Shown piece by piece: positions 59,898-64,000 of a stretch of DNA of 64,000 bases (positions within the stretch are counted from its first letter, which is position 1; each line of letters starts with the position of its first letter). The position numbers and the translations under genes were made by a program. The stretch is from Candidatus Roizmanbacteria bacterium (lineage in GTDB: Bacteria; Patescibacteriota; Microgenomatia; UBA1406; GWC2-37-13): assembly GCA_016214055.1 (NCBI GenBank), contig JACRPE010000001.1:46350-110349 (forward strand). Direction: 5' to 3'. Below the pieces are notes generated by a model. It saw nothing but the letters and a program-made list of their open reading frames with translations, did no database searches and was not told where the DNA came from.

Positions 59898-59926
59898 TTG
59901 ACATCACCCTCTTTTTTCTCTATTCT
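59898..59926 (+). promoter_or_regulatory. Promoter of the truncated LamG paralogue
   Basis: TTGACA (59898-59903), 17 bp and TATTCT (59921-59926), then GAAAGT and ATG, the same as at 52539-52576. Leaderless start predicted. Confidence 0.68.
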
Positions 59927-59932
59927 GAAAGT

Positions 59933-60712
59933 ATGGATCTTCTTAAAAAACAGGTCGTCGTATTGGTTTGCTTTTTGCTCTTTGTTGGCTTTCTTTTCCT
60001 CGTCCAAAAGAGCCTTAATATGCCCCGAAATATTCCGCCCGTAAATTATACCTTTAAAACTGCTCCTCAAGAGTCCGGATATGTCCTCGTAAATGACAAC
60101 AAAGACGCGGCAAACTTTACTACCTATTTGGCAAAAAGTAACTCCGCTTTTGTTCCCTCCGCCCGTTTTGAAGTGAAAGATGCCTCGGTTGACTTCTCCC
60201 TTGCCGATTCACAAGGTAAAACGGGGTTTAAGAAGGCAAATGACGTCGTCACCTGGGAAAATGTTCTCCCCTCAACCGATGTAACTTTTCAAATCAAAAC
60301 CGATGGTTTGAGCCAAGATATTGTGATAAAAGATGGTTCTTTGGCTAATAAAGCAATACAGGCCCGTGAGAGATATATGTTGACGCTTCCATTAAATACG
60401 AAGAATGTAGTGCCCCGACGTGATATTGAAGGAAAGCTTACCCCCATCTTCATGGATGCCAAGACAAAGGAGTACCGTTTCCACATGAATCCCCCCGTAT
60501 TGGTTGATGCAAAGGGCCAGACATATCCTTTTTCACTTGTGGAATTAAAAGAAAATGTCATTGCGAGGAGCGAAGCGACGAAGCAATCTCAACAGTCCTA
60601 CATCCTTAATCTCGAGCTCCCCCGCGAATGGATAACTGATACTTCAAGAAGCTTCCCTATACGCATAACATCAGGAATTTTTTATAACCAACAGACGGCG
60701 TTTAATGAGTGA
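59933..60712 (+). CDS. Truncated surface-protein paralogue (N-terminal domain only), 259 aa
   Basis: An N-terminal TM (VVLVCFLLFVGFLFLVQ) is followed by a beta domain colinear with residues 40-255 of the next gene (FEVKDASVDFSLADSQGKTGF; VLPSTDVTFQIKTDGL; LNTKNVVPRRDI). It ends with FYNQQTAFNE and a stop, where the full-length homologue goes on into LamG domains. A repeat is translated near the end (VIARSEATKQSQQ, about 60556-60590). Either a deleted giant gene or a short variant still expressed from its intact promoter. Confidence 0.75.
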   Translation: MDLLKKQVVVLVCFLLFVGFLFLVQKSLNMPRNIPPVNYTFKTAPQESGYVLVNDNKDAANFTTYLAKSNSAFVPSARFEVKDASVDFSLADSQGKTGFKKANDVVTWENVLPSTDVTFQIKTDGLSQDIVIKDGSLANKAIQARERYMLTLPLNTKNVVPRRDIEGKLTPIFMDAKTKEYRFHMNPPVLVDAKGQTYPFSLVELKENVIARSEATKQSQQSYILNLELPREWITDTSRSFPIRITSGIFYNQQTAFNE

Positions 60713-60731
60713 TTTATATTACGAAACATGT

Positions 60732-60790
60732 GTCATGCTGAATTTATTTCAGCATCTTATTTAGGATCCTGAAACAAGTTCAGGATGACA
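60732..60790. repeat. TCATGCTGAATTTATTTCAGCAT-type repeat between surface genes
   Basis: Same family as 11459-11510, here untranslated, between the truncated paralogue and the full-length LamG gene. Confidence 0.8.
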
Positions 60791-60823
60791 GTAATATGTA
60801 GATGACGGGAATATCCACAGGTT

Positions 60824-63800
60824 ATGATCATAAAACGTCACAAAAAGAGAAAGGTTTCGCTCCTTATATATATTCTCTCCTTTGTGGCCTTGGTAGGATT
60901 TTCAACCCTTTTATTCTTTCTTTTCAAAAAACTCTCGGTTAAACCCCCGGTCAACTATTCTTTTAAAAGCGCACCCTTTAACTCCGGCTATACCCTCTTC
61001 AACGATAATAAGGAGTCTGCCAACTTCACCGTTCTTGTAGGAAAAAACAGCACCCCCAAAGTTCCTTCAGCGCGTTTTGAAGTGAAAGACGCGTCAGTAG
61101 ACTTTTCCCTTGCCAATTCCCAAGGAAAAACAGGATTCCAATCTGTCAAAGACGTTGTCACCTGGCAAAACGTCCTCCCCTCCACAGACGTAAGATATAA
61201 AATCCTCCCCGATGGTTTGAAAGAGGAATTTATCATCAAAGACAAATCCCAAGCAGAAAAAACATTAAAAGGTCATGAGCGATACACTTTCTCCTTTCCT
61301 TTAAATACCAAGAATGTATTTCCTCGAAAAGATATTGCCGGAAAACTCACGCCCGTCTTCATGGATGAAAAAACGAAGGAGTACCGGTTCCACATGGAAA
61401 AGCCCTTTTTGCTTGATGCAAAAGGAGTCCGCTTTGATCTGGAATATAACTTAGATGTCATTGCGAGCGAAGCGAAGCAATCTATCGAATCAAATTCCTA
61501 CACTCTCTCAGTCACCCTACCCCGTGAATGGATGACCGACTCTTCCCGCGCTTACCCCGTCATCCTCGACCCCACAGTAACCCACAATACTCAAACAGCT
61601 TTCGCCCTGGGAACTTTAAATCGGGTAAAAGATGAAGGAACCGCGGACGCCACTCCCCTTTTGACAACTACTTATCATGAACTCGCGGCAGATATAAACA
61701 CCGTTGGTTTATGGCATATGAATGAGGCGAGTGGGAATTTTGTTGATTCTACTGGAAACGGCCTTACAGGCACCGTAATAGGAACTACTGTGGTTGCTGG
61801 AAAACTTGGAAACGGTAGAAGTTTTAATGGTACAGCAAGCGATTACGCGACCATTGCAGGAAGTGGGCTACTTGATACTCAAAGACTTACTATTGAAGCA
61901 TGGGTGTACTCTACTAATTTTGGACAACAGGGCATGATTTTTGAAAAGTCTGCCACAGGAGCCTATAACACTCAGTACTCTTTATATCTTGACAGTGGAG
62001 TTATAACCTTCCAAACAACTAATAACACCGGAACAACAGTTTGGCAAGCTATAGCAACCTCTTCTACAACTATTTCAAATAGTAATTGGAATCATATCGC
62101 GGCCACGTATGACGGCGCAAATAAAAATATATATGTGAATGGTATTTTAGTGAGTAGCGTTGCCTACACTCAAATTTTAGCTACAAACCCAGCAGGTACA
62201 TCAGCTATTGGAAGATTGGTTGGTGGCCCATATTATTTCAATGGCATTATCGATGAAGTCCGAGTATCAAGAATCGCCCGTACCCCCGAAGAAATCAAAC
62301 AGGATGCGCAGAGACTTCCCTACTCGGTATATACTTCGTCCGTAATAAATTTGACTCAGGCGACGTCGGCAAATACCTTTACCTGGATGGGGAAAGGGAT
62401 ACGAACTGCGGATGGGGAGACTCCAATTTCGACGAATGGATTAGTGGCACAGTGGAACTTGAATGAAGCTTCAGGAGTCACCGCCGCATCGGCTGGAAGT
62501 TGTGGAGCAACTTGTAACGGAACTTTAACCAACTTTGCCAGCACCGCTTCCCAAGACCAAGCGGTCGGAACAGGATGGACAGCAGATAATAAGCGTTGGG
62601 GCTCTGGAGCAGTGATGTTTGATGGTTCAAATGATTATATAATATCACCGTCGTTGGGAACTCCTCCTTCACAAATAAGCGTAGAGATGTGGTTTAATCC
62701 TTCAAATTCTAATGGTGTTTTGCAGACTTGGCTAGGAACAACTACAATCAATTCCGGTTACCACGCAACGGGTTTGGAATTAGTTGGTGGTGTTTTATAT
62801 GGAAGAATTTTTAATCTTTCATGTGTAAATTTGGGAACAGTGACTACTGGCCGATGGAATCATGCTGTTCTTTTATATAACGGTACCGCTGTGACTGGAT
62901 ATCTTAATGGCGTTCAAGGTGCAAGTTCTACAGGAAGTATTACGTTGCCCAATCCTATGTATATGGCTTTGGGAGCAACTGATAGCACAAATTGTGGTTC
63001 TGGCGCCTACTATAATGGCGCTATCGACTCTACCCGCATCTATTCTCGAGCACTAACTGGGGCCGAAATCCTTGCAAACTACTCAGCCGGTAACATAGAA
63101 TTCCAAACAAGAACAGGGTCGGATAGCACTCCCGATGACGGGCCGGGTCTGGTGGGACAGTGGAACTTCAACGAACCAAGCGGCATAACTCTTTCTAACC
63201 TTGCCTCGACCACCTGCGGATCATCATGTAATGGTACGCTTGCAGGGTTTACCAATACTACCGCGCCCGATGCGCTCGCCGGTTCCGGATGGACAGCCGC
63301 CAATGCCCGTTGGGGCTCTGGAGCGCTGATGTTTAACGGTACTAGTAATACTGTGTCTATTGCCGATACTCCATCTCTGAGACTAACCACCTATACGGTC
63401 GAAGTGTGGTTTAAGGGTTCACAACAGAATGAAGTTTGGAAAGGAATCATCGGTAAACCGGGAAGAAATTTTAATGCGTGGTTGGGGAATGCTAATGGTA
63501 CGGCAGGATACATACATCATCGCTTTCATGATCAGGCGGGTACAAATAGCGGTTGTCCCGATACGCCAAACGTTATCACATGGGGTTCTTGGCATCAGGT
63601 AGTACTCACTAATGACGGCACCACCTGTCAAACATTCGTCGATGGTATTCTCCAGGCAAGCAGTAATGCTTTTTCCGGTCCTCTTATTGCGGATAACACT
63701 CCTGTTATTTTTGGAAGTAATCTGGACGGAGGTGCTTCAAACTATTTTAACGGCACCATTGATTCTGCCCGCATCTATTCACGTGGCATGTCTGCGGAAG

Positions 63801-64000
63801 AAGTTTCTGCTAATTATGCCGCAGGTAATCTTGAACTTCAAGCTCGCAGTAACGGTTCCGGTTGGGAAGACTGGAAACCCATAACCAATGAAACACAACT
63901 ATTATCCCTGGACTCTGATGCCGTTAACTGGACAAGTTCAAATAGTAATATGTTGACCGTATCCAATGATTCCGTAACCAAGATAGAAGGAACCGGGTCA
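60824..64000 (+). CDS. Giant LamG surface protein (partial, runs off right edge)
   Basis: An open frame from ATG 60824 continues to the last base (1059 codons). An N-terminal TM (VSLLIYILSFVALVGFSTLLFF) is followed by the same beta domain as the truncated paralogue, ending YPVILDPTVTHNTQTAF. Then come at least three LamG domains opening VGLWHMNEASGNFVDSTGN, VAQWNLNEASG and VGQWNFNEPSG, with closings such as IDEVRVSRIARTPEEI. It is strongly similar to the 52574 gene from YHELAADINTVGLWHMNEASGN onward. A short TCATTGCGAGCGAAGCGAAG repeat is read in frame at about 61456-61483 (VIASEAKQS). Confidence 0.85.
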   Translation, partial: MIIKRHKKRKVSLLIYILSFVALVGFSTLLFFLFKKLSVKPPVNYSFKSAPFNSGYTLFNDNKESANFTVLVGKNSTPKVPSARFEVKDASVDFSLANSQGKTGFQSVKDVVTWQNVLPSTDVRYKILPDGLKEEFIIKDKSQAEKTLKGHERYTFSFPLNTKNVFPRKDIAGKLTPVFMDEKTKEYRFHMEKPFLLDAKGVRFDLEYNLDVIASEAKQSIESNSYTLSVTLPREWMTDSSRAYPVILDPTVTHNTQTAFALGTLNRVKDEGTADATPLLTTTYHELAADINTVGLWHMNEASGNFVDSTGNGLTGTVIGTTVVAGKLGNGRSFNGTASDYATIAGSGLLDTQRLTIEAWVYSTNFGQQGMIFEKSATGAYNTQYSLYLDSGVITFQTTNNTGTTVWQAIATSSTTISNSNWNHIAATYDGANKNIYVNGILVSSVAYTQILATNPAGTSAIGRLVGGPYYFNGIIDEVRVSRIARTPEEIKQDAQRLPYSVYTSSVINLTQATSANTFTWMGKGIRTADGETPISTNGLVAQWNLNEASGVTAASAGSCGATCNGTLTNFASTASQDQAVGTGWTADNKRWGSGAVMFDGSNDYIISPSLGTPPSQISVEMWFNPSNSNGVLQTWLGTTTINSGYHATGLELVGGVLYGRIFNLSCVNLGTVTTGRWNHAVLLYNGTAVTGYLNGVQGASSTGSITLPNPMYMALGATDSTNCGSGAYYNGAIDSTRIYSRALTGAEILANYSAGNIEFQTRTGSDSTPDDGPGLVGQWNFNEPSGITLSNLASTTCGSSCNGTLAGFTNTTAPDALAGSGWTAANARWGSGALMFNGTSNTVSIADTPSLRLTTYTVEVWFKGSQQNEVWKGIIGKPGRNFNAWLGNANGTAGYIHHRFHDQAGTNSGCPDTPNVITWGSWHQVVLTNDGTTCQTFVDGILQASSNAFSGPLIADNTPVIFGSNLDGGASNYFNGTIDSARIYSRGMSAEEVSANYAAGNLELQARSNGSGWEDWKPITNETQLLSLDSDAVNWTSSNSNMLTVSNDSVTKIEGTGS

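Noticed and set aside
1..64000. Alternative genetic code (UGA read as Gly, as in some CPR groups)
   Set aside because: Many conserved genes (for example vapB, the PIN toxin's upstream partner pairs with ATGA overlaps, and the 13028 gene) end at TGA at the expected length, and no conserved domain needs read-through.

Overview
The window looks like a chromosomal segment of a Patescibacteria/CPR bacterium, most likely Microgenomates-like. This is inferred from content and not from a marker search. Indicators are a very compact layout with convergent genes whose stop codons abut, a shortened ribosomal protein L1, a split ComEC with a PaaX/Cas2-fold regulator, giant membrane-anchored LamG and NVGIG-repeat proteins, and TGA used as an ordinary stop. 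I see no rRNA, tRNA or CRISPR.

Layout. 1-18.8 kb is mostly housekeeping: a GGDEF protein cut by the left edge, transketolase, two unknown membrane/secreted proteins, a P2-type cation ATPase, a HEPN-type putative RNase, a GT-C/TPR membrane protein, a cytidylate-kinase-like protein, the secE-nusG-rplK-rplA cluster, a small secreted-protein operon and a comEA / split comEC DNA-uptake locus. 19-25 kb is a surface-protein operon: two near-identical secreted proteins alternate with a DUF916-like anchor protein, and a (GAA)13 tract lies just upstream of the first promoter. 25.7-47 kb holds giant adhesin-like genes. One, about 3230 residues, carries a cytoplasmic recombinase-type SAM-like domain ahead of its membrane anchor; the next has DUF2341, fibrinogen-like and six LamG domains; a third has NVGIG repeats and a glycine-rich tail. 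A TrpR-like regulator with three palindromic sites sits between them. 47-52.3 kb is a toxin-antitoxin island (HicB-like, VapBC, a DUF4143 ATPase, RHH/RelE, BrnTA, YefM/RelE). 52.5-64 kb holds two more giant LamG genes (the second runs off the right edge), a truncated paralogue, an orphan RelB-type antitoxin and a REP-associated (RAYT) HUH transposase.

Three themes cut across the window. (1) About a dozen families of short dispersed repeats, mostly palindromic, lie between genes and also in frame inside genes, where they are translated (transketolase, ATPase, GT-C protein, RAYT, adhesins). Some repeats supply the hydrophobic core of signal peptides. (2) At least nine genes have a -10 hexamer ending exactly 6 nt before the start codon, usually with TTGACA/T 17 bp upstream, which predicts leaderless mRNAs. 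(3) The giant surface genes show turnover: a truncated 5' paralogue and two isolated 3'-end remnants lie beside small regulator or antitoxin genes, and three surface genes share nearly the same promoter block.
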